Counted from the stretch's first letter, positions 9,911-22,299 are shown. The stretch is DNA of 64,000 nucleotides from Bactericera cockerelli (GCA_024516035.1 CM044961.1:14941970-15005969); one strand, 5' to 3'. The notes: generated by a model from the sequence alone, not told the origin. Program-made: numbers and translations.

Positions 9911-10226
9911 GTCGTAACTCACTGAAATTTGTTGTAATGAATTCTCTCAATGACACCTTTAGACAATATTCCACAAGACACACCATTCTATTTAAGATTT
10001 TGAAGTTGGTCCATTTCCAGCCTGACTGGGGCTGTGTAGATATACGGGTTTTAGCGTTTTTTGATATTTTGAGTCGTTTTCGAGAAACCCAGGCTTGAGC
10101 GAGACTTTATGGATGTCCTGTATTTGTATGTAGTTATTTGTAAATTTTGAATGAGATCTACGTAATTTACGATTCAAAATACAAAAGTATTGATCTAAAT
10201 AAATGCTTTATTTAGACTGTCAGTGG

Positions 10227-10470
10227 CCAGCCTCCGTGGCGTAATGGTTGTAACTACTGCGCGTAGTCCAGACATTTCGAGTTCCATTACCGGTTGTTGC
10301 AGACTTTTCTAATATTTTTTCCCCCTCTAAACAAGTGAGTCTGGAATCACAGCCCTCCAGGCTGGGTGAGGTAAATGTAGGTAGCTGGAACGATTCCCAG
10401 CGAATGGAGTGTAAAACCCTCCCCTGACTAGTTCAAATCAGGACGTTAAAACCAAAATACAATCAACTGG
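10227..10470 (+). mobile_element. SINE family D, plus strand (copy A)
   Basis: The head GCCTCCGTGGCGTAATGGTT and a degraded B box (TCGAGTTCC) are followed by GGCTGGGTGAGGTAAATG, AACGATTCCCAGCG and a tail with AGGACGTTAAAACC. This is the reverse complement of the pattern seen at 62395-62700 and 63708-63885. The duplicate lies at 14896-15140. Confidence 0.7.
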
Positions 10471-12054
10471 TCACAATCGTTTTAAAATTAATGAGGTTGG
10501 TGTGATAAATGGTGCTTCTTTTGTGGGACTTAAACCAGTTAATAATAATGAAGAAAAAAACATACCTATTTAATCTTAAAATCCATTAACAATAATTCAT
10601 TAATAATAATCAACTAGTGTTTTAACCATGTATTGAAAAATTAGTAATGAACTCGTTAAAAAAACGGACAATTCTGTTTCGTGGTTTTGTTTACAATACA
10701 ATATTAATTATATGACCAATTCGATCTTGGTAAAATAAAGAGAGAAAATGAAAGTGCCGAGTATTATTATGTGTTCAGAAATGTTGACCCATATATTTGC
10801 CTTACTTCGAGTTGCTAAACATGGTGTCATTTCAGCATAATCGGTAGATATAAACTGAAGAAGTGAGAAATTGTACTAGATATACATTTAATAATTATGA
10901 ATTAATATAGGCTAGCATACGAGTATATCCATGGAATATACCCTGAAAATTTCAGCTCGATCGGACAAAAATGCAACATATATCACGTTTCATACATAGG
11001 TAGATGAATAGTTAGATTGTGACAAATAAATTAATATTGATGGAGTTAAACCATACTCACTTCGTTCGAAATTAAACGGTCATAGGAGGTTGACTCAAAC
11101 TAGCAACTACTGTTTTTTTTTCTCACGAGAATACCGGACATCCAAAGTACAGAGTAAAAAAAAAAAATCTACCTAGCCGGGATTCGAACGCAGGTCACCT
11201 TGCAAACTTTGTAATTTACCTACACCAGTCGACGACCACCACAGAGACTGCTCAATACATAATATTTTATTATATTATCATTTGATCTGCAAATCAATAT
11301 TTTTGCTTCTTACTGGCCAATATTTTATACACTGCTCATAATAATATAGATCTAGTTTACCTCTTGATGTAGAAACCTTTTAATGAATTTATAAAAACGT
11401 AATATTCCCCCTCTAACAAAGCGGTCTGTTGGCAGCTTGGATGAAGCAAAGACAATTGGGTCAAATCCATATTTAAAGTTCTATGTGCGGCGAAGATTTT
11501 TTTGTTACTCTCATTAATCATTAATTCAGTTTTTTATTTTTGTGTCTCACACTGTCGTTGATTTTTCTAAAATTTTATTTACATCATATTATAATTTTTC
11601 CCTAAATTAGACCTTTAGAAAGAACCTTCAGTCATAACACGTGGGATAACTAGGCGTGACTCCAGGGTTAATTATAGGTATTCCTTTAGCGGACTTTAAA
11701 ATACTTTTCTACTTTTTTCAACCATCTGAAATTAAGTGATCTCATTCCTTTGACTAGACCTGTCTAAAAAACACCAGAAATACATCTCTAGGATAACAAT
11801 AGACGGCTCTGGGCTCCATAATAAGTATTCCTTTCAAAGACTATAACTCAAGTTCGGTCCAGTGTAATACTTTAATTATATTTTTATATTTTTTTATGGT
11901 AAGACCTTTCGAAAAATACCACAATCGCAGCTCCAAGATAACCAGGGGCGGCTCTGTGCAACTTTCCGGTTTTTTTTTAGAAGGCTATATCTCCTATCCT
12001 ATAAAAATAAATACTTAAAACTCTAAAAGGTATGCAGAGATAAAAATTCCCTAT
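10471..12054. other. Interior of the large transposon, no gene
   Basis: Apart from the tRNA-like head at 11172, the sequence is AT-rich. It contains three spaced, diverged motifs of the type CCAGAAATACATCTCTAGGA / ACCACAATCGCAGCTCCAAG between 11630 and 11960, which look like old ~120-bp tandem repeats. No transposase or other protein is recognised. Confidence 0.5.
11172..11245 (-). mobile_element. tRNA-like SINE head, family F (copy A)
   Basis: GCCGGGATTCGAACGCAGGT is a reverse-complement B box. About 40 bp further, CACCAGTCGACGACCACC may contain the degraded A box. No body or tail could be assigned. The duplicate lies at 15838-15912. Confidence 0.45.
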
Positions 12055-13126
12055 TCAAAAAACGTAGCTCACGTCTTTCCAGGATAAGCACACGTTGCTG
12101 TACCCTTGAAAAAAAATTGGTTGAAAAAAAAAAAAAAAAACCCCGAAAAGAAAAATTTCATGAAATTCAAGATTTTCGGCGTGGAAAAAAACGCCCTTTA
12201 AATTTTTAGTGGGAAACCCTGGTTTCTTTAAAAACCCCAATTTTTTTTGCGTTTTTACAATTTGGGAAAAAAAAATTTGATTAAAAGTTTGGGGAAAAGT
12301 TTTGGAAAAAAAAAAAAAAAATAAATATAATTTTTTTCGGTTAATATAGGGGTGGTGGGGGTTGCGAGCGTGTGGGATTATAGTTTGAAAACGCCCCCGT
12401 TTTGGGGAAACCAATTGTTTCGGGAAATTTTTGTTGGGCCCCCCATTTTGGTTGGGGTTAAAAATTTGTTCCCAATCCCCAATTGATTGCATTTTTCAAT
12501 TTAAGGATTTTTATTTAAATTTTTTTTTAAAAACCCACGGAAATGCCCAGAAAAATCTTTATACATTTTTTAAACCCCCTTTTAAGTTATTTTGCCTCAA
12601 ATTTTTTTTTTAAATTTAAAATTATTTTGTTTATATGTTGTAAAACCCACCAAACCTTGATTATGGAAAAAAAAACTTTTTAAATTTGCAGGGGGGAAAA
12701 AGAATGTTGGTGTTTCTAGAGGATAAAAAAAAATGTTGTTGGGGGGTTGGGAGGGGTTGCCGGTGGTGTGCCCCAAAATACACATAGTAGTAAAATTATA
12801 TATTTTTTTTAAATAAAAAAATCCCGGGAAAAAAAAAGGTCAAATAAAAGGAAAATTGACCCTAAGGGAAAAAAATTTTAAAAAAAAATTTTAAAGGGTT
12901 TCTTTGGGGGGGGAAAAAATTTTCCCTTACAAAAGAAAACCCAAACAAGGGCCCCATAGGAAAATATTTGGGTTAAGAGCGTTTAATATTTTTAATAAAA
13001 TTTTAAAATTTTTAAGTCCCAAAAAAAGTGTTAGAAAAATTTTTAAAACATTTTTGGTAATGTACAAAAAACCCATGAAACAATTAAATAAAAACATTAA
13101 ATTTAAAAATTTGACCACCCTGAAAA
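12055..13126 (+). other. Base-corrupted duplicate of 16720-17875 (probable assembly or base-calling artefact)
   Basis: The segment follows 16720-17875 in order: shared anchors include TTTCATGAAATTCAAGATTT, TTAATATAGG, AATACACATAGTAG, AATGTACAAAAAA and TTTGACCACCCTG. Between anchors, bases are replaced by runs of A, T, G or C. Such spread-out homopolymer substitution is unlike normal mutation, because the neighbouring 3.6 kb of the same duplicate is nearly identical. Frames in this segment should not be annotated. Confidence 0.8.
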
Positions 13127-13130
13127 TTAT

Positions 13131-16100
13131 GGAGCCCAGGTGATTGATGGAAAGTCTTGGGTGGAAGGAAATTTTCACCCAACACAGTGCACCTTGGGAA
13201 ATATCTCGTAGTAACATTGGAGTGGCAGCATAAACAATAGTAGTCAACAAATTATCTCTACATAATAATTATAATGATATAGTTGATCGATAAGGTGGCG
13301 CACTTGTAATCTTTAACCTGGAAGTTGGTGGTTCAAGTCCTGGATTCAGCGTAGATTTAGTAACTCGATTTTGAGTAGTTGTGATATCATGAAAGTGATT
13401 AACACAAGTGTAGTAACTTTTTTTAAATGATTTAGTTGTTTGCTAATCAGTAGAAGTTCAGTAAATTTGCTTACATTTCTTTAGACACTAAATACAATCT
13501 CTTCCAATGATTTTCCACTGGGCACAGTAGCCAAAATCCCCCAAAAAACACTACGTGTAAAAATAGTCGTCAAGTGTTGGAATGATTAAAAAGAACTGAT
13601 ATCAAAAAGGTCAATTTTCTATGTGCTGAAGGAATTTATTTTTCACGTAATAAGTCTCTTGATAATTCAACCAAAATAATAGCCTCACAACAACAATACA
13701 ACTTTGAGCAAACTTCGATTTGGTAATTTGAGAATTTAACCAAAAATAGCTACACAACAAAACAATGCTCTTGTAAGAACAATGTTGCATAATTACAGAA
13801 CCATTGTTCTTACAAGAGCATTGTTTTGTTGTGTGGCTATTTTTTGGTTAAATTCTCAAATTACCAAATCGAAGTTTGCTCAAAGGTGTATTGTTGTTAT
13901 GAGGCTATTATTTTGGTTGAATTATCAGGAGACTTATTACGTGAAAAATAAATTCCTTCAGCACATAGAAAATTGACGTTTTTGATATCAGTTCTTTTTA
14001 ATCATTCCAACACTTGACGACTGTTTTTACACGTAGTGTTTTTTGGGGGATATCACTACTTTTTGATTTAGATGAAATACTCTGATAGATGAAATAAATT
14101 GTAATCAACAAATAAAAGAAAAAAGACTTTTATTTTAAGGTTGTTGTGATACGCAGTATTATTATAAGACTATCATATAAAATGTTGGGTAATTTATATT
14201 GAACTAGTGCCGTTCTTGAGATACAGGGTCGGACCTCCTGCCTAATATCCATACATTTTGACGTATAACTTGTTAACCGTAAATTCCAGAAAAATAAAGT
14301 CTGTTGATAATAACTCCTTGTGGTAAAACCTTACGAACAAGTTAAAACTTGATTTGTTTTTTCGATACTTTTTTTTTTTTTGTCCGGCTGCCTGACGAAA
14401 CCGACCAGAAACTAACATCAAGTTATAATATGTCGAGTTATAAATTGTTCGACAGGTCTTGCCATAAGGAGTTCTTATCGACAAATTTCATTTTTCTATA
14501 GTTTATTTACGGTTAACAAGTTATACGTCAAAATATATGGATACGCAGGACGTTCGACCCTGTATCTCAAGAACGGCAAGTCGTAACTCACTGAAATTTG
14601 TTGTAATGAAATTCTCTCAATGACACCTTTAGACAATATTCCACAAGACACACCATTCTATTTAAGATTTTGAAGTTGGTCCATTTCCAGCCTGACTGGG
14701 GCTGTGTAGATATACGGGTTTTAGCGTTTTTTGATATTTTGAGTCGTTTTCGAGAAACCCAGGCTTGAGCGAGACTTTATGGATGTCCTGTATTTGTATG
14801 TAGTTATTTGTAAATTTTGAATGAGATCTACGTAATTTACGATTCAAAATACAAAAGTATTGATCTAAATAAATGCTTTATTTAGACTGTCAGTGGCCAG
14901 CCTCCGTGGCGTAATGGTTGTAACTACTGCGCGTAGTCCAGACATTTCGAGTTCCATTACCGGTTGTTGCAGACTTTTCTAATATTTTTTCCCCCTCTAA
15001 ACAAGTGAGTCTGGAATCACAGCCCTCCAGGCTGGGTGAGGTAAATGTAGGTAGCTGGAACGATTCCCAGCGAATGGAGTGTAAAACCCTCCCCTGACTA
15101 GTTCAAATCAGGACGTTAAAACCAAAATACAATCAACTGGTCACAATCGTTTTAAAATTAATGAGGTTGGTGTGATAAATGGTGCTTCTTTTGTGGGACT
15201 TAAACCAGTTAATAATAATGAAGAAAAAAACATACCTATTTAATCTTAAAATCCATTAACAATAATTCATTAATAATAATCAACTAGTGTTTTAACCATG
15301 TATTGAAAAATTAGTAATGAACTCGTTAAAAAACGGACAATTCTGTTTCGTGGTTTTGTTTACAATACAATATTAATTATATGACCAATTCGATCTTGGT
15401 AAAATAAAGAGAGAAAATGAAAGTGCCGAGTATTATTATGTGTTCAGAAATGTTGACCCATATATTTGCCTTACTTCGAGTTGCTAAACATGGTGTCATT
15501 TCAGCATAATCGGTAGATATAAACTGAAGAAGTGAGAAATTGTACTAGATATACATTTAATAATTATGAATTAATAGGCTAGCATACGAGTATATCCATG
15601 GAATATACCCTGAAAATTTCAGCTCGATCGGACAAAAATGCAACATATATCACGTTTCATACATAGGTAGATGAATAGTTAGATTGTGACAAATAAATTA
15701 ATATTGATGGAGTTAAACCATACTCACTTCGTTCGAAATTAAACGGTCATAGGAGGTTGACTCAAACTAGCAACTACTGTTTTTTTTTCTCACGAGAATA
15801 CCGGACATCCAAAGTACAGAGTAAAAAAAAAATCTACCTAGCCGGGATTCGAACGCAGGTCACCTTGCAAACTTTGTAATTTACCTACACCAGTCGACGA
15901 CCACCACAGAGACTGCTCAATACATAATATTTTATTATATTTATCATTTGATCTGCAAATCAATATTTTTGCTTCTTACTGGCCAATATTTTATACACTG
16001 CTCATAATAATATAGATCTAGTTTACCTCTTGATGTAGAAACCTTTTAATGAATTTATAAAACGTAAATATTCCCCCTCTAACAAAGCGGTCTGTTGGCA

Positions 16101-17632
16101 GCTTGGATGAAGCAAAGACAATTGGGTCAAATCCATATTTAAAGTTCTATGTGCGGCGAAGATTTTTTTGTTACTCTCATTAATCTTAATTCAGTTTTTT
16201 ATTTTTGTGTCTCACACTGTCGTTGATTTTTCTAAAATTTTATTTACATCATATTATAATTTTCCGTAATTAGACCTTTAGAAAGAACCTTCAGTCATAC
16301 ACGTGGGATAACTAGGCGTGACTCCAGGGTTAATTATAGGTATTCCTTTAGCGGACTTTAAATACTTTTCTACTTGTTTCAACCATCTGAAATTAAGTGA
16401 TCTCATTCCCTTTGACTAGACCTGTCTAAAAACACCAGAAATACATCTCTAGGATAACAATAGACGGCTCTGGGCTCCATAATAAGTATTCCTTTCAAAG
16501 ACTATAACTCAAGTTCGGTCCAGTGTAATACTTTAATTATATTTTTATATTTTTTCCTATGGTAAGACCTTTCGAAAAATACCACAATCGCAGCTCCAAG
16601 ATAACCAGGGGCGGCTCTGTGCAACTTTCCGGTTTTATTTTAGAAGGCTATATCTCCTATCCTATAAAAAATAAATACTTAAAACTCTAAAAGGTATGCA
16701 GAGATAAAAATTCCCTATTCAAAAACGTAGCTCACGTCTTTCCACGATAAGCACACGTTGCTGTACCCTTGACAGAAAATTGGTCTGAAAAAAAAAAAAA
16801 AAAAAACCCGTATGAAAAATTTCATGAAATTCAAGATTTTCGGCGTGGCTAGAAAACGACTTTAACTGTACGTAGGAACCTCGCGCTTTCGTGAAACACA
16901 ATCTATTTTCGCGTCTCATTACGAATTTGAAATAAAAATTGATAAAAGTTTGCGGGAAGTGTGCGAAAACAATAAAACAAAATACATATAAACTCTGTTT
17001 CGTGTTAATATAGGCCGGTAGGCTGGCGCTGCTTGACGAGCGCTCGCCTCCCGGCGAGCTTGATAGATGTAACGTTCCCTCGCTATTCAGCGAGAGAAAA
17101 GCCATTGTTTCAGGTACATTTTTGCCTTTGAGCTACCAGTTGTTGTTGTTAATTTGTTACCAATACCCAAGTGATTTGCATTTTTCTAATCTGAAGGACT
17201 TACCTACTTTATTTTTTTTATGAAACCACAATTGGCATGAAAGACCAGCATAATATACATATGACATATTTTATGAACCCATTTAGTTATTTTTGCCAAA
17301 TCATAACTTTTTTTCCCAATGGAAATAGGTGTAATGTATATGTATGTACAACCTCAGAAATCCATTCGCCATTATAAGTCATTAAAACTCTTAAATTGCA
17401 GAGGGACTCAAAGAACTAGTTCGGAAAGATATCAAAAGACGCGATATAAAAAAAAAATCGTTGTTGGGAGGGTTCGGGAGAGCTTCGTCGCGTGGTGTAG
17501 TCACCTAATACACATAGTAGCTAGACCTTATATAGTTATTTTAATAATAATAATGCAGGAAATAGAATGGTCAAACTATAAGGTAAAATTGCAACAACGA
17601 TAAGGGAATAAGTTCCCTATACAACATATTTC
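13131..17632 (+). repeat. Tandem interior copy B
   Basis: This is the second, better-quality copy of the transposon interior. It contains the SINE-E (13278-13414), the 514-bp hairpin (13537-14050), the TACAGGGT inverted repeat (14212-14586), SINE-D (14896-15140) and SINE-F head (15838-15912) in the same order as copy A. It then continues through intact sequence to the right TIR at about 17633. No transposase frame was found; the 128-codon minus frame at 16719-17105 lacks recognisable motifs. Confidence 0.8.
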
Positions 17633-18358
17633 ACAAGGTGCATTGTGTTGGGTGAAAATTTCCTTCCACACAAGACTTTCCATCAATCAACTGGGCTCCA
17701 TACGGAATATTTTGGATAAGAGACTGTCTTATTATCCTTTTTATAATCCTTATTTATATTTTATGTCCCTAAAAAGTGCTTAGCATAATATTTACATGGT
17801 TGTAATGTACAAAAAAAACCATGAACTAATTACATAAAAAAGTCATCATAATTTATGAAAAATTTGACCACCCTGTATATCTGAAAAGTGAAAATATCAT
17901 CCAAACTGTCCAGCACTATCATATATTTAATATTTGATGATTTTAATTGCCAATATCGAAGGATTAATTCAAATAATTCAATAAATATAAACATATTATA
18001 CCCCATATAAATCACATGAAAAAGTGGTATTTCATGATTTTGGATCACCCTGTATACAGAACAGAGCTCAAAAAGCTCATTATTTTTAGTCTAAAAATAA
18101 AATTAGAACACATATTGAGTAATTTGAAACAAATTTGAGCTTCGTAGATGTTCATCTGCTATTTTTATAATTTTCTCAAAGTGGGGTCCAAAATGCCATT
18201 TTTCGACTTTTTCGCCAAACTTCAACCGCTTTGCGGCAGTGGAAGATAAGATCCAATTTCGACCAAAGTTATATTTTTGGAAACGTCTGACCATGCTGCA
18301 ACTTTTTTTTGCTATTAAAATTCTCGATTCAAAAATTCGCTTTTTTCGGCCCACCCTA
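17633..18358 (-). repeat. Right terminal inverted repeat of the large transposon
   Basis: Reverse complement of the left TIR without the Helitron, ending CGGCCCACCCTA at 18358. The uninterrupted ATTATACCCCATATAAATC around 17995-18013 is the Helitron empty site. Confidence 0.85.
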
Positions 18359-18366
18359 ATCCATAG

Positions 18367-18734
18367 TTATTGAATTTCTCATGAGGAAAGAGTTGCAAAA
18401 AATTAGAAACCATACCTTGATTGAAAAATTAAATTGCAGATATTGTTTTCAAGAGACAGAAGTGTTGACTTGACAGCCTTATTGGGTGTACCAGGCCAAT
18501 TTAATCTGTTTGGAAAAGCTGCTGAACCCATTATGGGCCATATTTTCATTCTGAAACTACCTGTAGATCATGAGTTAGATGGTAGAGATTGCCTCAGGCA
18601 ATAATCCCGCCCTTTGTGATTTACTCGTATGTAAATAAATTTCCATAAAGAGTTTACTACTACTATACTAACCTCCAAGTATTTATGACTTTCTATTTCT
18701 TCTCTCCCTTTCTCTTCTATTCTATCGCTCTCTT

Positions 18735-18786
<52 letters not shown>

Positions 18787-19642
18787 CTGTTTTTTCTTCT
18801 CTCTCACACTATCTATTTCACCAGCTATTTCTTTCAGTCTTCTACTCTCTTCCTCCTCTACAAGTAAGTATTTACAAGACGGTCTCTCCTCCCTCTCCCT
18901 CCTCTTCTCTCCCAGTCTCTCCACTCTTTGCTTAAGAGCATGCTTGATATCTCCATCAACTTGCTTGGCTACAACATACGGGTTAGCTGTGCCCACAGGG
19001 TGTAAACTAAAAGTGCAAGGTAAAGAGGAAAGTTCAAAGGTGGTAGAAAAACTAAAAATAATACTATCGGAAAAGGTAGTCAATCTTCTAGTAATTTTCA
19101 ATTATATTTATTTATGTGTACGACTAAGACTCAAAATAGTTCCCTACACTACCTGGATTATCAAACTAGCGCCTTAACCATTTGACTACCAATGACATTA
19201 TAATGTTACTGGGTTAATTTGGGTCAATCTTATTAGGTTCTTTGATGTTACATCCCTACTCAGACTGGGTGAGGACAATGTGAGTATCTGTGTAGTTTTT
19301 AGTTTTTTTTTTTAAAGTAGAGAAATTTTCAGTATTTGTTCACTAACATCGAACATTAGTAGAAGAAATATGTTTGTGGTTCAAACTTTGGAATATTATT
19401 TGAGGTTTCAAGGATCTACCCTCAGGCTAGCGACGTGACTCCTGAACTTGGATTTATTACAGCTACTAAAGACGTGTTTTCCGATAGCTGGAAAAGTTTT
19501 CCACTGGAGTTAAGGGACATAAATATTTTTTTCGTAGCTATTCTACAATCGAGATCAGGAGCTGGATCAATAAGTGCGCGAATTTGTAACCGGAGGTCCG
19601 TGATTTCACTATCTAAACCTAGTTCCGGCAAACATAGACACG
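18367..19642. other. No gene; (CT)n microsatellite
   Basis: A (CT)n run at about 18738-18781 creates low-complexity frames on both strands (the 177-codon minus frame has an RE-repeat tract from it). The rest is AT-rich without a recognised feature. Confidence 0.5.
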
Positions 19643-19838
19643 CCGACCTCCGTGGCTCAGTGGTTAAGAGCATTGTTTGATGACGCGGAGGTTGCGGGTT
19701 CGAATCCCGACCGGAGCGGAAAATTGTGACCGAGTTTTTCGTTTCCGAAATGGCATGGATGTAAAAGTAAAGTGCCCTGAAGTAATGCGAAACCGGTTCC
19801 AGGGCACAATTACGTTTTAAAATAAATTTAAAAAAAAA
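19643..19838 (+). mobile_element. tRNA-headed SINE, family G
   Basis: CCTCCGTGGCTCAGTGGTTA contains an A box and GTTGCGGGTTCGAATCCCGA a near-perfect B box, spaced as in a tRNA. The head is followed by a body with CCCTGAAGTAATGCG and GGTTCCAGGGCAC, and ends A-rich. The minus-strand translation gives the familiar SINE-derived RDSNPQPPRHQ string. This is the best-preserved tRNA-like head in the window and might be called as a tRNA by a scanner. Confidence 0.75.
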
Positions 19839-20030
19839 TCCAAAAAAGAAACGCATGACGAGTCGAGTTACCATATTTTTTAATAAAAATAATATTATGA
19901 TAATCATTAATTTTTTCTTTTTTTATTTACTTAAATGCCTGTCTAAATATCTTCCCATTTAATTGTTTATGGACAACGGACAATGGACATGGCTAGGTAT
20001 GAAGTATCTTCTATCTGTGTGAGATCTACA

Positions 20031-20184
20031 GGAACCCATTCCAGAAACAATCTCCACTCTCTAAATCCCCGAATCTCCGTTTCAGCCGTCACACATCGCA
20101 CTCTGATTAGTTATTAAATTAACCAATCATCGGAGTGCGTTGGAAAGGAGATTTGGAGAGGAGAAAGTGCTTTTGGAACGGGCC
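20031..20184. mobile_element. Palindromic MITE, about 154 bp
   Basis: The left end GGAACCCATTCCAGAAAC and right end TTTTGGAACGGGCC are imperfect inverted repeats that continue inward (CTCCACTCTCTAAATC versus GATTTGGAGAGGAG). A second stem lies at the centre: CGCACTCTGATTAG versus CATCGGAGTGCG. ACA flanks both sides, a possible 3-bp target duplication. No coding capacity. Confidence 0.65.
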
Positions 20185-20928
20185 ACAGGTCTGTACAGTT
20201 CATAAAACTACACGTACGAAGTACTTCTAGGGCAGGTAGCTGAGAGTAAGACAGACACTCTGTGTAGAGAAAAGTAAACGCTTTCCAGCGCTTTCCATTT
20301 CAGCACATTTCACACTTGGTTTAACATGCGCTTTCTCCTCTCCCCGGCCGGATGTTTACAATTTAATGCATTGGTAATACATTGTGGTAGGTGTGAGAGT
20401 ATTTATGTTAAACAGGTATAAGAGTAAATTCGCGCTGTTTCTCTCAGATTGAGAGGGACAAGATACAAGTTGAGGAAGTATGAAGTTGAAGATGGATGTG
20501 GTGTGTTCCAAATTTAGACGGAGTTGGCTTTGAAGATGGAATCGAATGTAATTATTTTTAATAAATTATAATTTCCTTGTTTGAAAAAAAAAGTATACGA
20601 GTAAAGACACGTAGATAGCTGAGCTGTAATGTTTTGGTTAGGGTACTTTCAGCCGATTTACTTGGTATAAATAGGAAGTGTACTAGCAGCCTGCTGGGGT
20701 CTACACCATAGCTATCAGACAAGAAGAGGACCAGCACAACTCTATTGTCTTGCCACCCCATTGACCAGCAACCTTCTCCGTGTAATTTTTGCATGGAGAA
20801 GAGTAGAAGACATAACTATTACGTAATTAAAGTCTGACAGTCCTGGTAGAATCTGTTTCAGGTAGGCACTTTAAAAAGTAACACTTATAAACTCATAAAA
20901 AAAGAATAATACCTTAAGTAATTTTATT
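20185..20928. other. No gene recognised
   Basis: AT-rich sequence with no repeat, tRNA-like head or coding signature that I can support. Confidence 0.5.
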
Positions 20929-21060
20929 TGTGTTAATCACTTTCGTGATGTCACAACTAGTCAAATCGCTTTACTAAATCTACGCTAAAATCGGGACTTG
21001 AACCACCGACCTCCAGGTTACAAGTTCACCGCCTTATCGATCAAGCAACTGAGGTCGGTG
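20929..21060 (-). mobile_element. SINE family E, minus strand
   Basis: Reverse complement of the 8604-8740 element: TTAATCACTTTCGTGATGTC, B box GGGACTTGAACCACC and head CGCCTTATCGATCAA. It is followed at 21095-21132 by a run of 38 A. Confidence 0.65.
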
Positions 21061-21090
21061 AAAAAATAATAATACTACTTTGCAAAGATT

Positions 21091-21094
<4 letters not shown>

Positions 21095-21132
<38 letters not shown>
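21095..21132 (+). repeat. Poly(A) run of 38
   Basis: A single uninterrupted A run is followed by ACAAACAAACACAAAAAA. It could be a retroposon tail or a simple repeat; no adjacent retroposon on the + strand was identified. Confidence 0.7.
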
Positions 21133-21133
<1 letters not shown>

Positions 21134-21252
21134 AAACAAACACAAAAAACCCATGATGATGTATACTGTGTCAGATGTAGCAACTCGTTATAGGGAAGTT
21201 CTTTAAATAAATTTCATTGTTTCTCTCTTTGCAATATCGGTGAAACATAGTT

Positions 21253-21332
21253 TCCCAAGTCTGGAATCGAACGCGAAACCTACTGCTATAACCAAGATTT
21301 TATCCTACCATGAAAGTTAACTAGGCCACCTG
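21253..21332 (-). mobile_element. tRNA-like SINE head fragment
   Basis: GTCTGGAATCGAACGCGAAA is a reverse-complement B-box-like sequence, with a degraded A-box-like TAGGCCACC at the far end. No body assigned. Confidence 0.35.
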
Positions 21333-21698
21333 TATTAACAGTTAACAGTCTCTTTAGAGCTGACACACAGAGGAGATCTAGGAAGAATAAAGGTTTTATT
21401 TTTAAGCTTAAGTTGTAGCGGCTGTTGACACGCATACTAAGTAAACTATGTTATTATTTTCTTCTGATCTCTTCATTGATAAATATAATATTATGTATTA
21501 TTTGTACGTAAAGAAATCTAAATATTATGAATAGTAGGCCTAATTGCTCACTAAGAAAAAAAATATGAAATTACAAAATTGGACTGTAAATTGGAATACC
21601 CTGTATAAGTGCAGCTTTCATTTATTTCGAATTAACAGAAATCACTACCCAATTTAATAATCCCATGGGTAAAAACTTCAAACTAAATCAGATTAGTA

Positions 21699-22000
21699 GT
21701 CACTGTGGCAGAGTGAGTTAGCGCGCTAGGCATTGCACACATGGTGACCTGGGTTCGATTCCCAGCGGGGGAGGATTTTTTCTGCTCTGTAATTGGATGT
21801 TCGGGGTCCACTCATACCTCGTGAGGAAAAATGAGTAGCTGCTTTGATGTGAAGCAGCGACCAGTGGCAGAATCATAGGCAAAAATAATAATACAAGATA
21901 TTGTAAATTAAAGTGGTAAAGTCCTATGATTCTGCGCTACCCACTAAAATTGTGACATAATAACACAAAGAAAAAGCATTATTTATTATTATTATTATTA
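21699..22000 (+). mobile_element. tRNA-headed SINE, family H, with (ATT)n tail
   Basis: The head has GGCAGAGTGAGTTAGCGCGC and B box CTGGGTTCGATTCCCAG. The body has CACTCATACCTCGTGAGGAA and GCAGCGACCAGTGGC, and the 3' end TGTGACATAATAACAC runs into (ATT)n at 21980-21999. Related copies: 51041-51166 and 60664-60860 (+), and a minus-strand tail at 28533-28612. About 300 bp, probably full length. Confidence 0.8.
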
Positions 22001-22299
22001 AATCAGATCTGTTATTTGAAGAAAACATATATTTACGAAATTGAGCCGTTGCACCCTGCTCCGATTATGTCTAAAAAACTAATATCTGGAATAATATTGT
22101 TTGTAAAATAGATGAGTACGTTCTATAATATTAAATAATAAATCTAGACACGTGCCGCCTCCAATAAATAAAGGAAAAAACAAAAGTCGAGATGGAATAG
22201 AATCGCTATCCCTGAATAATGGTGTTTACTTTCCAGCTTGAGCTATACAGGGTGAGCCACTAGTTTTTCCGAACTTTTTTTTTATCATACAAAGATGAG

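Larger units (their letters stand above)
8457..13130 (+). repeat. Tandem interior copy A (4,674 bp)
   Basis: From GGAGCCCAGGTGATTGATGG at 8457, the sequence matches 13131 onward at very high identity, with differences mostly of one base in homopolymers, up to about 12055. Beyond that it aligns only poorly to 16720-17875 (see 12055-13126). The join at about 13126-13131 goes from a right-TIR-like segment straight back into left-TIR sequence. Confidence 0.85.
7557..18358. mobile_element. Large non-autonomous DNA transposon with long TIRs and 8-bp target duplication (hAT-like)
   Basis: The element begins TAGGGTGGGCCGAA (7557) and ends with the inverted copy (18358). It is flanked on both sides by ATCCATAG (7549-7556 and 18359-18366), a perfect 8-bp target duplication. 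The terminal inverted repeats are about 0.73 kb. The 8-bp duplication and YAGGG terminus fit the hAT superfamily, but no transposase frame is present and other 8-bp superfamilies cannot be excluded. The interior holds SINEs and hairpins and is present twice in direct orientation (8457-13130 and 13131 onward). Without the duplication the element would be about 6.1 kb. The 83-codon frames at the two ends are mirror copies within the TIRs, not evidence of a gene. Confidence 0.85.

Noticed and set aside
12055..13250. Frames in the 12-13.2 kb segment (up to 145 codons)
   Set aside because: The underlying bases look corrupted relative to 16720-17875.
18568..19101. 177-codon minus frame with an RERERE tract
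   Set aside because: Created by the (CT)n microsatellite; no domain outside it.
19643..19720. Possible functional tRNA gene
   Set aside because: A and B boxes are good, but the head runs directly into a SINE body and no clear full cloverleaf with acceptor-stem pairing was found.
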